Below are positions 9,405 to 17,996 of a DNA stretch of 64,000 nucleotides, piece after piece. Every line of letters starts with the position of its first letter. Positions within the stretch are counted from its first letter, which is position 1. Source of the stretch: Desulforhopalus singaporensis (GTDB lineage Bacteria; Desulfobacterota; Desulfobulbia; Desulfobulbales; Desulfocapsaceae); contig NZ_FNJI01000003.1 in assembly GCF_900104445.1 (NCBI RefSeq), positions 124,001-188,000 on the forward strand. The letters run 5' to 3'. The notes beneath the pieces are model-generated. The model searched no databases. It was not told the DNA's origin and worked only from the letters and a program-made list of their open reading frames with translations. A program made the position numbers and the translations under genes.

Positions 9405-10460
9405 TCACCCCCAGAGGTCACCAACCGTATACCCTTCCGGAAATGGGTCGGTCGGATCAAGCACATAGGTGGAATATCCGGTAATCCATGCCTGACCGCT
9501 CACGGTAGGGATCACTGCCTCATACGGCCCCACCCTGGTCTTTCCTATAAGCTTGCCGGTAAAGCTCAGATCGAGAATCCCCTGCTGCACAAATTCCTCA
9601 TTCAATCCAAGCCTGCCTTTCTCGTAGAGTTGGGCCATCCTGGCACAGGTTCCGGTTCCGCACGGCGAACGATCAAGCGCACCGTACCAGCTCTCCGGCT
9701 TTTCCCAGTCAAAAAGACCGCTTGGCACCGTTACACAATTTCTGCCATGAACACCGGGAGTTGCAGAAGAGGAGTAGAGCTGGGCGAGGCTGATGCCTTT
9801 GAAATCATGATTTTCCGGATGTACCAGGTCATGAAATTTTTCGTTTGCCGCAGCCCTGACCAGCTCACAGGTCCGGGCTATTTTACTGCCATTCTCGGGC
9901 AGAATCTCAAACCCGAACCCTGCGACATCCGCAAGAACGAAAAAGACGCCTCCCCAGACAATATCAACTGTAACTTTGCCAAGATGGGGCACATCGAGTA
10001 CAACGTCCTTTGCCACTACGAAACATGGAACATTGGTAAATGTTACCCTGGTTACTTTGCCATTTTTGCACCGGGCCGAGAGTTTTATCAGTCCTGCAGG
10101 GGCCTCAAGCGTGAGCTCCGTGACCGGCTCTTTCATCGGCAACATCCCTGTTTCCAGCAGCACGGTCGCTACCGCAATTGCATTACCGCCGGACATCCCC
10201 GGATACTCATGCTGCTCCATGATGATAAAACCGGCGTCCGCCTCCGGGTGCGAAGACGGCACGACAAGGTTGCAGCACAATGGCGGATACCCCCGCGGTT
10301 CACGCATCATCATCCGCCTGAGCTGATCGTCCTCTTTTTGCAGCCACTTCATTTTTTCGAAAACAGTGTTGCCGGGCACATCAATAACTCCGCCGGTAAT
10401 AACGCGCATTGGTTCCCCGGCGTGAGTGTCAACTGCGGTGATGGTTCTCTTAAAACCCAT
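9405..10460 (-). CDS. Proline racemase family protein, Ser/Cys type, copy 2
   Basis: A 351-residue paralogue of the gene at 6341-7396, with the same N-terminal block ('AVDTHAGEPMRVITGG') and the same unusual catalytic pair: Ser90 in 'YPGMSGGNAI' and Cys267 in 'DRSPCGTGTCARMA'. The start is ATG 10460, preceded by AAGGAG at good spacing; an in-frame extension upstream runs into the preceding gene. It follows the MttB-like gene by 28 bp and is very likely co-transcribed with it. Two family copies beside one transporter suggest one handles the free amino acid and the other its hydroxylated, N-methylated or opposite-stereoisomer form. The exact reaction is unproven. Confidence 0.85.
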   Translation of the reverse strand: MGFKRTITAVDTHAGEPMRVITGGVIDVPGNTVFEKMKWLQKEDDQLRRMMMREPRGYPPLCCNLVVPSSHPEADAGFIIMEQHEYPGMSGGNAIAVATVLLETGMLPMKEPVTELTLEAPAGLIKLSARCKNGKVTRVTFTNVPCFVVAKDVVLDVPHLGKVTVDIVWGGVFFVLADVAGFGFEILPENGSKIARTCELVRAAANEKFHDLVHPENHDFKGISLAQLYSSSATPGVHGRNCVTVPSGLFDWEKPESWYGALDRSPCGTGTCARMAQLYEKGRLGLNEEFVQQGILDLSFTGKLIGKTRVGPYEAVIPTVSGQAWITGYSTYVLDPTDPFPEGYTVGDLWG

Positions 10461-10488
10461 TTGCTGCTCTCCTTTACACCATGAGGTT

Positions 10489-11940
10489 TTATATTGCAGG
10501 GCTGTCCCCATCCGAAAACATCGCCTGAACATGTTGCATATCGGTTTTTCTGACACCGCTTTCCCGGAGAAAGGACTTGATAGTATCGTGCACAGACTGC
10601 TCCAGAAAAGGAACTTCATACGCCCCAAGCATTTTTTTAAGCTTTGTGTTGATCTTCGCAGAAAATTGCTCACAAGGCGAAACAGCGTCGGTTAAAGTTC
10701 CCGAAGTTGCGATATCGGAGATCCACGACTCTTTCCGGCAATTATTCATGGTATGGCGGTGGGTCAGGAACTGACCTCTGCCTACGACCTCTTCAATCAC
10801 GTCGCGCGCCAGGCTGTCTTCGTTGATCGTGATATCGCGGAAATACCTTTCGGCAAGACCTATCACTTCCAGATCGGTAATGAATTTCTCATACGACATC
10901 GCCGAGTAACCATCCAGGATACCCGCGCTATGGATAATCAGGTCGACCTCCTGATCAAGGGTAACAAACATATTGAGCATACTCTCATAACCGCTCTGAG
11001 CCGTAACACCGTTTGCGTTAGAACTGGCCCCGCCGCACCGTATCGGCACACCGTACATCCGCGCCAGGCCAACACAATATTTCAAAGCGATCGCCTGAAG
11101 CGGCGACCCCACGTTGACACCGCCTGTCCGCATATCAACAGGCGTGGCATTAATGCCCATGACCACCGGGGTCTCCGCACGGATCATCTGGGCAATTGCC
11201 ATACCGACAAGGGCTTCGGCATTGGCCTGAGCTATGCTGCCGGCAAGGGTTGCGGGGCTTGTCGTTCCCGTCATCACTCCCGATGAAATAACAAGCGGCT
11301 GGCCGTGGCTGGCATACAGCGAGATTGTATCGAGGCTGTTCCGATCAATCTGCATAGGACTCAGAGTATTAACAAGGGCGATAATGCGCGGTTTATCGAT
11401 CAGCTCACTCTTTTCTCCGAACAAAATATTGAGAAATGCCATCACCTCGGCCACCTCTTCAGCTGTACCGGGCTGTCCCATGATACACTTGTCGGAAAAA
11501 GCGGCCGTTGCATAAGTCATCAGGAGGTTGGCCTTATCGACCGAGATATCCGATGGCTGGACCAGAATTCCTCCGTTGAGATGAAATCCCGGAAACACAT
11601 GAACCAGTTTTAACAAGTTCACGTAATCGGCCATAAGACCGTTGCGGCGAGTTCCGTCTCCGTTGATAATCGAAGGACATCCGTACCCGGCCGAATATTC
11701 AGTGCTTCCATTGCCGATAACCATATCGTACTTGGAATTTCTACCAAAGATCCTGAATTGGGCCGGTATCTTTTCAACCTCCGCCATCAACTGTTTCCTG
11801 GTGAAAAACACCACGTCACCGACCACTTTCACCGAACTGTTCCGCACCAGTTCGACAATTTCCCGATGATGCAGCCGGACACCGACGTTTTCAATAAGCG
11901 ACATTGACGTTTGGTGAATTTTATCCAGGCTGTCCCGCAT
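10489..11940 (-). CDS. Trimethylamine methyltransferase (MttB) family protein, non-pyrrolysine
   Basis: A 483-residue member of COG5598. The N-terminus 'LDKIHQTSMSLIENVGVRLH' is typical. The barrel carries blocks such as 'GGVNVGSPLQAIALKYCVGL', and 'FLTHRHTM' lies near the C-terminus. There is no in-frame amber codon, so this belongs to the pyrrolysine-free group that includes MtgB (glycine betaine), MtpB (proline betaine) and MtcB (carnitine). Those enzymes move a methyl group from a quaternary amine to a corrinoid protein. No corrinoid protein, RamA-type activator or second methyltransferase lies in the window. The start is ATG 11940, with GGGAG upstream; an in-frame extension to 12093 coincides with the predicted promoter and does not resemble the family. 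The racemase and BCCT neighbours favour a proline-derived betaine. Confidence 0.85.
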   Translation of the reverse strand: MRDSLDKIHQTSMSLIENVGVRLHHREIVELVRNSSVKVVGDVVFFTRKQLMAEVEKIPAQFRIFGRNSKYDMVIGNGSTEYSAGYGCPSIINGDGTRRNGLMADYVNLLKLVHVFPGFHLNGGILVQPSDISVDKANLLMTYATAAFSDKCIMGQPGTAEEVAEVMAFLNILFGEKSELIDKPRIIALVNTLSPMQIDRNSLDTISLYASHGQPLVISSGVMTGTTSPATLAGSIAQANAEALVGMAIAQMIRAETPVVMGINATPVDMRTGGVNVGSPLQAIALKYCVGLARMYGVPIRCGGASSNANGVTAQSGYESMLNMFVTLDQEVDLIIHSAGILDGYSAMSYEKFITDLEVIGLAERYFRDITINEDSLARDVIEEVVGRGQFLTHRHTMNNCRKESWISDIATSGTLTDAVSPCEQFSAKINTKLKKMLGAYEVPFLEQSVHDTIKSFLRESGVRKTDMQHVQAMFSDGDSPAI

Positions 11941-12094
11941 ACCAAGCTCCCATTTACCGCTATCTGACGTTTTTACGCCTGACTCACGCACCGAAACAAA
12001 GCACACCACACCCGGGATATCCGGCGCGCCAGGCGCCACTACTCCGGACATAAAGTACAGAGCACAGACACAATTGATATGATCTATTGCCATA

Positions 12095-12123
12095 GATATA
12101 CTTTAGACATAGGATCACGTCAA
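12095..12123 (-). promoter_or_regulatory. Predicted sigma-70 promoter of the MttB-like operon
   Basis: On the minus strand TTGACG (12123-12118) and TATATC (12100-12095) are separated by 17 bp. The implied transcript has a leader of about 150 nt before ATG 11940, which supports the shorter start. Confidence 0.5.
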
Positions 12124-12523
12124 CGTTTAATATGGAAAGATGGCAACATTCCCCTCGCAAGTTCATATCTATATTGCTGAACATGAGAATTGTTTACAGG
12201 AATAACGGGCAATTGTGGATGAAGAGAGGCATGATGTCCAGGCGGGATCGAGGTGTTTCCTTTACTCCGAACATGGGGCAGGGCGCTATCGGTTGGTGAA
12301 AAAGCGGTTACTGTGGTGGCAGGTCACCTGGGCAACTGCTGCCATGGATTTACGGGGATACGGTCAACGCCCGCGGAGTTATTACGCATAAACCGCAAAA
12401 GGCAATATCGGTTTGCCGGCGCAACATGCTGGAAGGATAGCTCAATGGATACATTGTGCCGACACTTGATCACCAAAGTGTCGGTTGTCTTGAATGCCCG
12501 TCGGTCTATTGCTCTGAAGACGA
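12124..12523. other. Intergenic region between the MttB-like operon and the GntR gene
   Basis: About 400 bp with no convincing gene. A 129-codon plus-strand frame starting at 12253 has no recognisable domain and runs into the antisense of the regulator gene. The region holds one clear inverted repeat (separate entry) and presumably the operator for the MttB-like operon. Confidence 0.5.
12459..12484. repeat. Perfect 9-bp inverted repeat, possible terminator or operator
   Basis: CCGACACTT (12459-12467) pairs with AAGTGTCGG (12476-12484) across 8 bp. It lies 40 bp past the stop of the GntR-family gene but has no T tract, so it may be a factor-dependent terminator or a protein-binding site. Confidence 0.5.
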
Positions 12524-13258
12524 CTACGATTGATCCTCACCAAGAATTCGTTCGATCGAATGTAAGTGTTTGGACATTTTCTTTTTTGCCAGTTCGGAAT
12601 TACGACTCTTCACCGCTTCGAAAATTTCATTATGATCGCTGAGATACTTTTCGCGCGCGGCCTGATCTTGCGAAACTTCCAGGCGTGTTTTGCTCAATAT
12701 ATCGTTGATCCGGACGGTGACACTGTAAAAGATGCTATTGCCTGTCGATTTTGCCAGGGCAAGATGGAAATCCTCCCCTAGCTCGTTCAGGCGGGCTACA
12801 TCCCATGTGAGTCGTTGCCGATCCAATATCGCTTCCAGATTCTTGATATCTTCTGCTGAAGCGTTGGCGCCGGCCAGGTAGGCTATGTGTGGCTCGAGAA
12901 AGTGCCTGAATTCAAAAACATCTTTTATCTTCCCCTTCTCGCTCTCAATGGCCAGAGCAAGCAGTTCCGCCACCGATGGTTCTTTACCATAAACCACATA
13001 GGTCCCGCTGCCCAGTCTGCTTTTCAGGACCCCTTGCTCTTGAAGACTGTGGATTGCTTCACGCACGGAATAACGGGAAACCTTGAAAATTTTGGCCAGT
13101 TCGCGTTCGGGTGGAAGCTGATCCCCGTTTTTTAACTTGCCGTCCTCTATAAGCCCCTTGATTTGTGCACTTATCTCTTCGTACACCTTCGGACGGTTTA
13201 TCGCCTTGAGTTTTTTCCCCGAGGGATAGAGGTCGAGAGTGTTTTTCTTTTCTGCCAT
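12524..13258 (-). CDS. GntR family transcriptional regulator, FadR (FCD) subfamily
   Basis: A 244-residue protein with an N-terminal winged helix ('LPPERELAKIFKVSRYSVRE', then 'LKSRLGSGTYV') followed by an all-helical FCD ligand domain with 'FEFRHFLEPHIA', 'DFHLALA' and 'SDHNEIFEAV'. FCD regulators bind small carboxylates or amino acids and usually repress the neighbouring catabolic operon. It is the last gene of the minus-strand TctCAB-threonine aldolase series, 64 bp after the aldolase, and also faces the upstream region of the MttB-like operon, so either could be its target. The start is taken at ATG 13258; a longer frame begins with TTG inside the preceding gene. Confidence 0.88.
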   Translation of the reverse strand: MAEKKNTLDLYPSGKKLKAINRPKVYEEISAQIKGLIEDGKLKNGDQLPPERELAKIFKVSRYSVREAIHSLQEQGVLKSRLGSGTYVVYGKEPSVAELLALAIESEKGKIKDVFEFRHFLEPHIAYLAGANASAEDIKNLEAILDRQRLTWDVARLNELGEDFHLALAKSTGNSIFYSVTVRINDILSKTRLEVSQDQAAREKYLSDHNEIFEAVKSRNSELAKKKMSKHLHSIERILGEDQS

Positions 13259-13322
13259 TGTTTGAACATAGTTATTGTTTCCGGATATCATACCAGAAAA
13301 CGAGCCAACCTGAAAAACTGTT

Positions 13323-14396
13323 TCACCCTTTGGCAATTCGACCTATCACGGCTATTGCCCTGCTGATATCCTGATCGTTTACGTCTAAATGGGTTACGGC
13401 CCTTATACCCGAGAATCCGCAACTCTTCAATAGCACCCCGGATTCCATCGCCTGTTGGACAAAAGTTTCCACCGCAATATTCAGGGGGGATATATCAAAA
13501 GTAACGATATTGGTGTCAATCAACGCCGGATCGATCTCTATGCCGGGGATTCCAGACAACCCCTCAGCCAATCGATTTGCCCTGGCATGATCTTCGGCAA
13601 GCCTTGCCCGGTTGTGCTCCAGCGCAAAGATGCCGGCAGCCGCCAGGGACCCGGCCTGGCGCATGGTCCCTCCAAGCATCTTGCGAAGCCTGATGGCTTT
13701 ATCAATATTGTCACGGGAGGAGACTATCATTGAACCGACCGGGGCACCCAGCCCCTTGGAGAGGCAAAAGACCACTGTATCGCAGCAGCGTGCCGCTTGT
13801 GCCGGTGAATAACCTCCTGCCTGGCACCCATTGAAAAGACGGGCGCCATCTATATGGACCGCCAGATTCAGGCGTCGGGCCTCCTGCCATATTGCCTCAA
13901 GCTCAGCCAGGCGATAAAAGGCTCCGGAGCCTTTGACAGTCGTGTTTTCAAGAGCTATCACCTTGACATTCGGATGATTTATTTTTTTAGAAGGCAGTGC
14001 GCTGACTATTTGCTCGACGCTCAGGATTCCCCGCGGGGTGGAAAGCGGTAAAAAAGAAATGCCCCAGAGAGCCGAAGCGGCAGCGCATTCTTTACGATAA
14101 ATATGTGCTTGACTGTCACATACCACCTCATCTCCCTGGGACGCCAACAACCGCAGACAGATTTGATTTGACATGGTTCCACTGGGCACGAACAGAGCGG
14201 CCTCCTTGTCAAACATCGCCGCCACCTTGTTCTGCAACATTTTCACGGTGGGGTCGTCGCCATACCCGTCGTCACCGACTTCGGCGCGGTACATCGCCTT
14301 TTTCATTTCCTCGCAGGGGCGGGTTACGGTATCACTTCGTAAATCAATCTGGCTCATATCGAGAGTTTTTTGCTGTCCGAGAGTTGCAAACATCAT
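13323..14396 (-). CDS. Low-specificity threonine aldolase (PLP-dependent)
   Basis: A 357-residue fold-type I PLP enzyme of the threonine aldolase/beta-eliminating lyase family, splitting beta-hydroxy amino acids (threonine to glycine and acetaldehyde). Visible are the N-terminal 'IDLRSDTVTRP', the cofactor-stacking 'PSGTMSNQI', the PLP-phosphate Asp in 'VHIDGARLFN' and the Schiff-base Lys in 'FCLSKGLGAPVGS'. It follows TctB by 32 bp and precedes a GntR regulator, so it probably acts on, or downstream of, what the Tct system imports. The start is uncertain: ATG 14357 gives the usual family N-terminus, whereas 14396 adds 13 residues; neither has a good ribosome-binding site. Confidence 0.88.
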   Translation of the reverse strand: MMFATLGQQKTLDMSQIDLRSDTVTRPCEEMKKAMYRAEVGDDGYGDDPTVKMLQNKVAAMFDKEAALFVPSGTMSNQICLRLLASQGDEVVCDSQAHIYRKECAAASALWGISFLPLSTPRGILSVEQIVSALPSKKINHPNVKVIALENTTVKGSGAFYRLAELEAIWQEARRLNLAVHIDGARLFNGCQAGGYSPAQAARCCDTVVFCLSKGLGAPVGSMIVSSRDNIDKAIRLRKMLGGTMRQAGSLAAAGIFALEHNRARLAEDHARANRLAEGLSGIPGIEIDPALIDTNIVTFDISPLNIAVETFVQQAMESGVLLKSCGFSGIRAVTHLDVNDQDISRAIAVIGRIAKG

Positions 14397-14428
14397 AATA
14401 ACGGGAAAGAAACGGTGGCCTCCTCAGC

Positions 14429-14926
14429 TCACCCCAAGGGCCAGGGGAGATTGACCAATTTCTGTATGAGTCCTTCAGGCCAGGAAACATTGAGCATTTT
14501 CGCGACAAAAGCGATAAACCCCAGCGCCGCCATCCCGGCTATGCACGAGTTGATAAGTTTTGCGCGGGCAATAAAGCGATAGACGAGAACAACAAAGATG
14601 CTCATTGCAAGAGGATAGCCTATCAACCAAATGCCACCATAAAGCGCTATGACAACACCGATCAGGAGTCCGGCCTTAAGCCACACTTCGGAGTGAGCAA
14701 TGTCCCAGTCCGTCTCCAGATCCGAGAGCCCCATGCCGGAATCGGAGGCGATATTGCGGCGCAATCGCCAAATATCCTCGAACAGGTTGACAAGCGCCAG
14801 GACAAGGGCAAACACCCCTACTGCAAGCGGAAACATCCGGGCCAGATATACATATCCCAGGGCGGAATATGAAACGTAGGAAAACAGCGCGACGAAAAAA
14901 AGAGAAAATAGGATCGATCCATTCAT
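14429..14926 (-). CDS. Tripartite tricarboxylate transporter small membrane subunit, TctB family
   Basis: A 165-residue membrane protein with four predicted hydrophobic segments, the size and shape of TctB, the poorly conserved small subunit of tripartite tricarboxylate transporters. Its start overlaps the TctA stop (ATGA), so the two are translationally coupled. Identification rests mainly on context (directly after TctA and TctC), because TctB proteins have few fixed motifs. Confidence 0.85.
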   Translation of the reverse strand: MNGSILFSLFFVALFSYVSYSALGYVYLARMFPLAVGVFALVLALVNLFEDIWRLRRNIASDSGMGLSDLETDWDIAHSEVWLKAGLLIGVVIALYGGIWLIGYPLAMSIFVVLVYRFIARAKLINSCIAGMAALGFIAFVAKMLNVSWPEGLIQKLVNLPWPLG

Positions 14927-16416
14927 TGTTTAGCCTCTGATTTTTGTGCGGCTTTGTCTATAGCTGCAGTCTTCCTCAGGCCCAATATCAAGGAAATTAC
15001 GATGATGGCTCCTATGACCAGTACCCCCGGGCGCCATAGCCAGGTCCAGCCGAACCGCTGAGCGCTTATAAATAGATATGTCTCCAGATTGGCTGCCAGG
15101 ACGTACCCGATAAGTGCCGCAGGACGGGGCCATCCGAACTGTTTCATGATCCAGCCAAGTATGCCCATGACCAGAAGCGCGATAAGGTCACCCCAGGTTT
15201 GTGTCGCCTGATAACAGGCAAGGGTTATGATGAGGATCATGAAAGGAGCGATATAGGCATACCGGACCTTGGTCAGCTGGGCGATGGGCCGAGCCAAGAT
15301 CACGCAGAGTGCCGCACCGACTATATTTGCCAGGGCGAGGCTCCAGACAGAGGTATAAACCAGATCAAGGTGTTCGGTAACCATCGACGGCCCCGGCTGA
15401 ATACCAAGAATCAACATACCTCCCAGAAACACGGCCATTGAGCCGGAGCCCGGGATGCCAAAGAGCAGCGTCGGGATCAGCCCTCCACCTTCCTTGGCGT
15501 TATTGGCGCTTTCCGGTGCGATCACTCCTCGGATATCGCCTTTACCGAATTGCGGTTTATCTTTGGTAATCTGTACAACATGGCCGTAAGCGATCCAGTC
15601 GACCACAGATCCGCCCAACCCCGGCAGAAATCCGATGATCACACCAATAAAGCTGCAACGAAGGACAAGCAACTTGTGGGCCAGGGCGTCTTTGACTCCT
15701 TTTACCCAGCCCCTGCCTATTGTTGTCTTTTCCGAGATGGCTTTTCCTTTAATCAGCAGATCAATTATCTCAGGGAATGCAAAAAGCCCCAGCCCGACAA
15801 CCACCAGCGGAATACCGTCCATCATATACTCGGTCCCGAAGGTAAAGCGATATTCGGCAGCGGCCGGGGCGGCGCCGATGGCCCCGATAACAAGCCCCAG
15901 GCATGCGGCCAGAAGACCGCGAATCGGTCTTTTTCCGGCGAGAATTCCGACCATGGAGAGCCCGAGAACCGTGAGCATAAATAGTTCGGGTGAGCCGAAA
16001 GCGAGGATCAGCGGCTTGGCAATGGGGATGACCAGAGATAATGTTACCGCACCAACCAATCCCCCCATTAAAGATGCAGTAAAAGCCGCACTGAGCGCTC
16101 GGGTGGCTTCCCCTCGCTTTGCCATGGGATATCCGTCCATGATCGTTGCCTGGGAGGCCGCCGACCCCGGAATACCCATCAGCACCGAAGGAAAAGTATC
16201 CGAAGTAGGAATGACCGCCACCATTCCCACAAGCAGTGCAAAAGCGATATCAGGTTCCATTCCATAAATTACCGGCAATAAGATCGACATGCCGACAATA
16301 CCGCCAAGCCCTGGCAATACACCTATGGACAACCCGGCAAGAACACCTGTAACCAACCAAACAATATGGGAAAATGTAAAAATCGTGACAAATGACTGAC
16401 TGAGAGCTTCCAGCAT
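14923..16416 (-). CDS. Tripartite tricarboxylate transporter large permease, TctA family
   Basis: A 497-residue, roughly 12-helix permease. The TctA signatures are present: 'GVLPGLGGIVGMSILLPV' near the N-terminus and, in the second half, 'GFLPGLGGSVVDWIAY' with 'ESANNAKEGGGLIPTLLFGI'. These repeated glycine-rich hairpins are typical of the family. Family members import citrate, tartrate, phthalate and other carboxylates by ion gradient, receiving substrate from a TctC protein. TctC is encoded 60 bp upstream on the same strand and TctB overlaps downstream, so this is a complete system. The substrate cannot be read from the sequence. Confidence 0.93.
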   Translation of the reverse strand: MLEALSQSFVTIFTFSHIVWLVTGVLAGLSIGVLPGLGGIVGMSILLPVIYGMEPDIAFALLVGMVAVIPTSDTFPSVLMGIPGSAASQATIMDGYPMAKRGEATRALSAAFTASLMGGLVGAVTLSLVIPIAKPLILAFGSPELFMLTVLGLSMVGILAGKRPIRGLLAACLGLVIGAIGAAPAAAEYRFTFGTEYMMDGIPLVVVGLGLFAFPEIIDLLIKGKAISEKTTIGRGWVKGVKDALAHKLLVLRCSFIGVIIGFLPGLGGSVVDWIAYGHVVQITKDKPQFGKGDIRGVIAPESANNAKEGGGLIPTLLFGIPGSGSMAVFLGGMLILGIQPGPSMVTEHLDLVYTSVWSLALANIVGAALCVILARPIAQLTKVRYAYIAPFMILIITLACYQATQTWGDLIALLVMGILGWIMKQFGWPRPAALIGYVLAANLETYLFISAQRFGWTWLWRPGVLVIGAIIVISLILGLRKTAAIDKAAQKSEAKQ

Positions 16417-16476
16417 TGTTGAACCCCAATTGGAGCTGGCCTCTGCTGCGACACGCAGAGGCCAGCTCTCCAGATA

Positions 16477-17556
16477 TTAGTCGATGACTACTTCATAACG
16501 GTCCTTGAGCCAGTTGATCAACCACTGTTTATCCGTCTCCGGAACATTCAGGACTGCATTGAATGCTTTTTCAGCGGAGACGCCCACCATCTGCCGGGCT
16601 CCGCCAAGAGTGGTCTGCAATGATTTTTCGAACTCGGGATCTGCGAGGGTGTCCTGTGCCGCTTTCCTGAATGCCGCAACTACATCCTCAGGCGTCCCCT
16701 TTGGCAGCCACATACACTTTTGAATACCAAAAGCCGCGGTGAAAAAGGCTTTCCATGCCTCCCACGCAGGACCAGAAGGTTTCTTGCCATGTACCATCTC
16801 GTACGCTTCCGGGAAACTTGGCAACTCAGGAGCGATCGGGTCACGGACAATATTGCCCTGTTCATCGAACACACCGTAGCTGAACAGAGGCACAGCCTTG
16901 CCCTGCTCGACCAGAGGCAGTACATTCTTCACATATGCGGGCACACTCTGCAGGTCAATGCTGGCCTCGCCCTGTTCATATGCTACCCGACCCGCACCAC
17001 GACCCTTGTAGCCAAAGACTGCCTTCACCTTCATACCCAGCATCTCATAGGCCAGAAGAGCGACCAAATCGTCCGAGGTGGCGCCCTGGGAAGCGTATAC
17101 CAACTCTTCCGTTAATCCCTTGACATCAGCGACGCTCTTGACCCCAAATTTAGGATCGATGTACGTAATGCCGTCCACCGGAGACCCGAAGACGATGTTG
17201 TAGTCCTTGAATTCATAGGCCACCTCTTTCTTGCCCAGCAGATAGTGGAGAATTGTCGAACCTGAGCTTCCGACTGCAGTCAATCCGTCCGGCTTTGCCT
17301 TGCGATGAAAATAGTTAACCCCTGTGATACTGGCCGCCCCAGGCATGTTCTTCACAACTACGGTAGGCTCGCCGGGAAGATATTTGGACAGGTAGGGAGA
17401 ATAAACCCGAGACCAGACATCACTCCCGCCACCAACCCGGTACGGAATGATCCACGTTACTGTTTCCCCGGAAAAATCCACGGCTTTAGCCATTCCTGAC
17501 AAACTTCCGCCCGCGACAACCAGCAGCGTTAACAAGAAAACCAGTTTTTTTGCCAT
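16477..17556 (-). CDS. Tripartite tricarboxylate transporter substrate-binding protein, TctC family
   Basis: A 359-residue periplasmic binding protein with a signal peptide (Lys-Lys, hydrophobic core, cleavage likely near 'SGMAKAVDF'). The family hallmarks follow: 'VTWIIPYRVGGGSDVWSR' and 'PGAASITGVNYFHRKAKPDG'. The start ATG is preceded by AGGAGG at ideal spacing. It is the first gene of TctC-TctA-TctB-threonine aldolase-GntR. TctC proteins of this family bind carboxylates of many kinds, so the ligand is unknown; the aldolase neighbour hints at a hydroxy amino acid or related acid. The upstream region carries an array of ACCAAT repeats (separate entry). Confidence 0.92.
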   Translation of the reverse strand: MAKKLVFLLTLLVVAGGSLSGMAKAVDFSGETVTWIIPYRVGGGSDVWSRVYSPYLSKYLPGEPTVVVKNMPGAASITGVNYFHRKAKPDGLTAVGSSGSTILHYLLGKKEVAYEFKDYNIVFGSPVDGITYIDPKFGVKSVADVKGLTEELVYASQGATSDDLVALLAYEMLGMKVKAVFGYKGRGAGRVAYEQGEASIDLQSVPAYVKNVLPLVEQGKAVPLFSYGVFDEQGNIVRDPIAPELPSFPEAYEMVHGKKPSGPAWEAWKAFFTAAFGIQKCMWLPKGTPEDVVAAFRKAAQDTLADPEFEKSLQTTLGGARQMVGVSAEKAFNAVLNVPETDKQWLINWLKDRYEVVID

Positions 17557-17668
17557 CTTGCCCTCCTTTTGAACAATATTTTTATACTTGTTTCATCAAC
17601 AACATCCAAAACAGTGAACAGAGCAGTCTGTTTTGACATGTTAACAGCCTCCCTCCCGTCACCATTAA

Positions 17669-17733
17669 ACCAAGAGGTCCAACACTGAACCAATTTGTAA
17701 TATAGGACCAATAGAACCAATTCCCGGACCAAT
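17669..17733. promoter_or_regulatory. Cluster of five ACCAA(T/G) direct repeats upstream of tctC
   Basis: The half-site ACCAAT occurs at 17689, 17707, 17716 and 17728, with a variant ACCAAG at 17669, all in the same orientation (ATTGGT read in the direction of tctC). Spacings are 20, 18, 9 and 12 bp. ATTGGT is also the half-site of some FadR-subfamily GntR operators (PdhR), and a regulator of that subfamily ends this operon, so an operator is plausible. The cluster is 113-177 bp upstream of the tctC start. Confidence 0.45.
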
Positions 17734-17996
17734 GTCAAGAGAAGAAGATCGTGAACCCCGATCATAAAACAGGGCTTTACAGGGAAATTTTACCCAGGAT
17801 GGTGACAGCTACCGATATTTTGGGTACCCCGTTTCAATACCATATAGAAGAACCAGGCAACAGCCCTGGAGTTATGCTTCAACTGCTTCTCTGTAGCAGG
17901 CATCAAATAGGCGATTTGCGCAAATACGTCTTGATAAGTCGTTATGATTTCAAAACGATGATACGCGAGCAGAAATACCCTCTAGGGGGGGCTGAA

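Noticed and set aside
9372-10484. A 370-codon plus-strand open frame opposite the second racemase-family gene
   Set aside because: It is the mirror of a gene with clear catalytic motifs, has no recognisable domain, and its length follows from the codon bias of the opposite strand.
10489-11940. Possible pyrrolysine-containing MttB
   Set aside because: The frame is uninterrupted through the whole family length, with no in-frame TAG, so it belongs to the non-pyrrolysine group.
12253-12642. A 129-codon plus-strand frame between the MttB-like operon and the GntR gene
   Set aside because: It has no ribosome-binding site or domain, overlaps the antisense of the regulator, and contains a clear inverted repeat.
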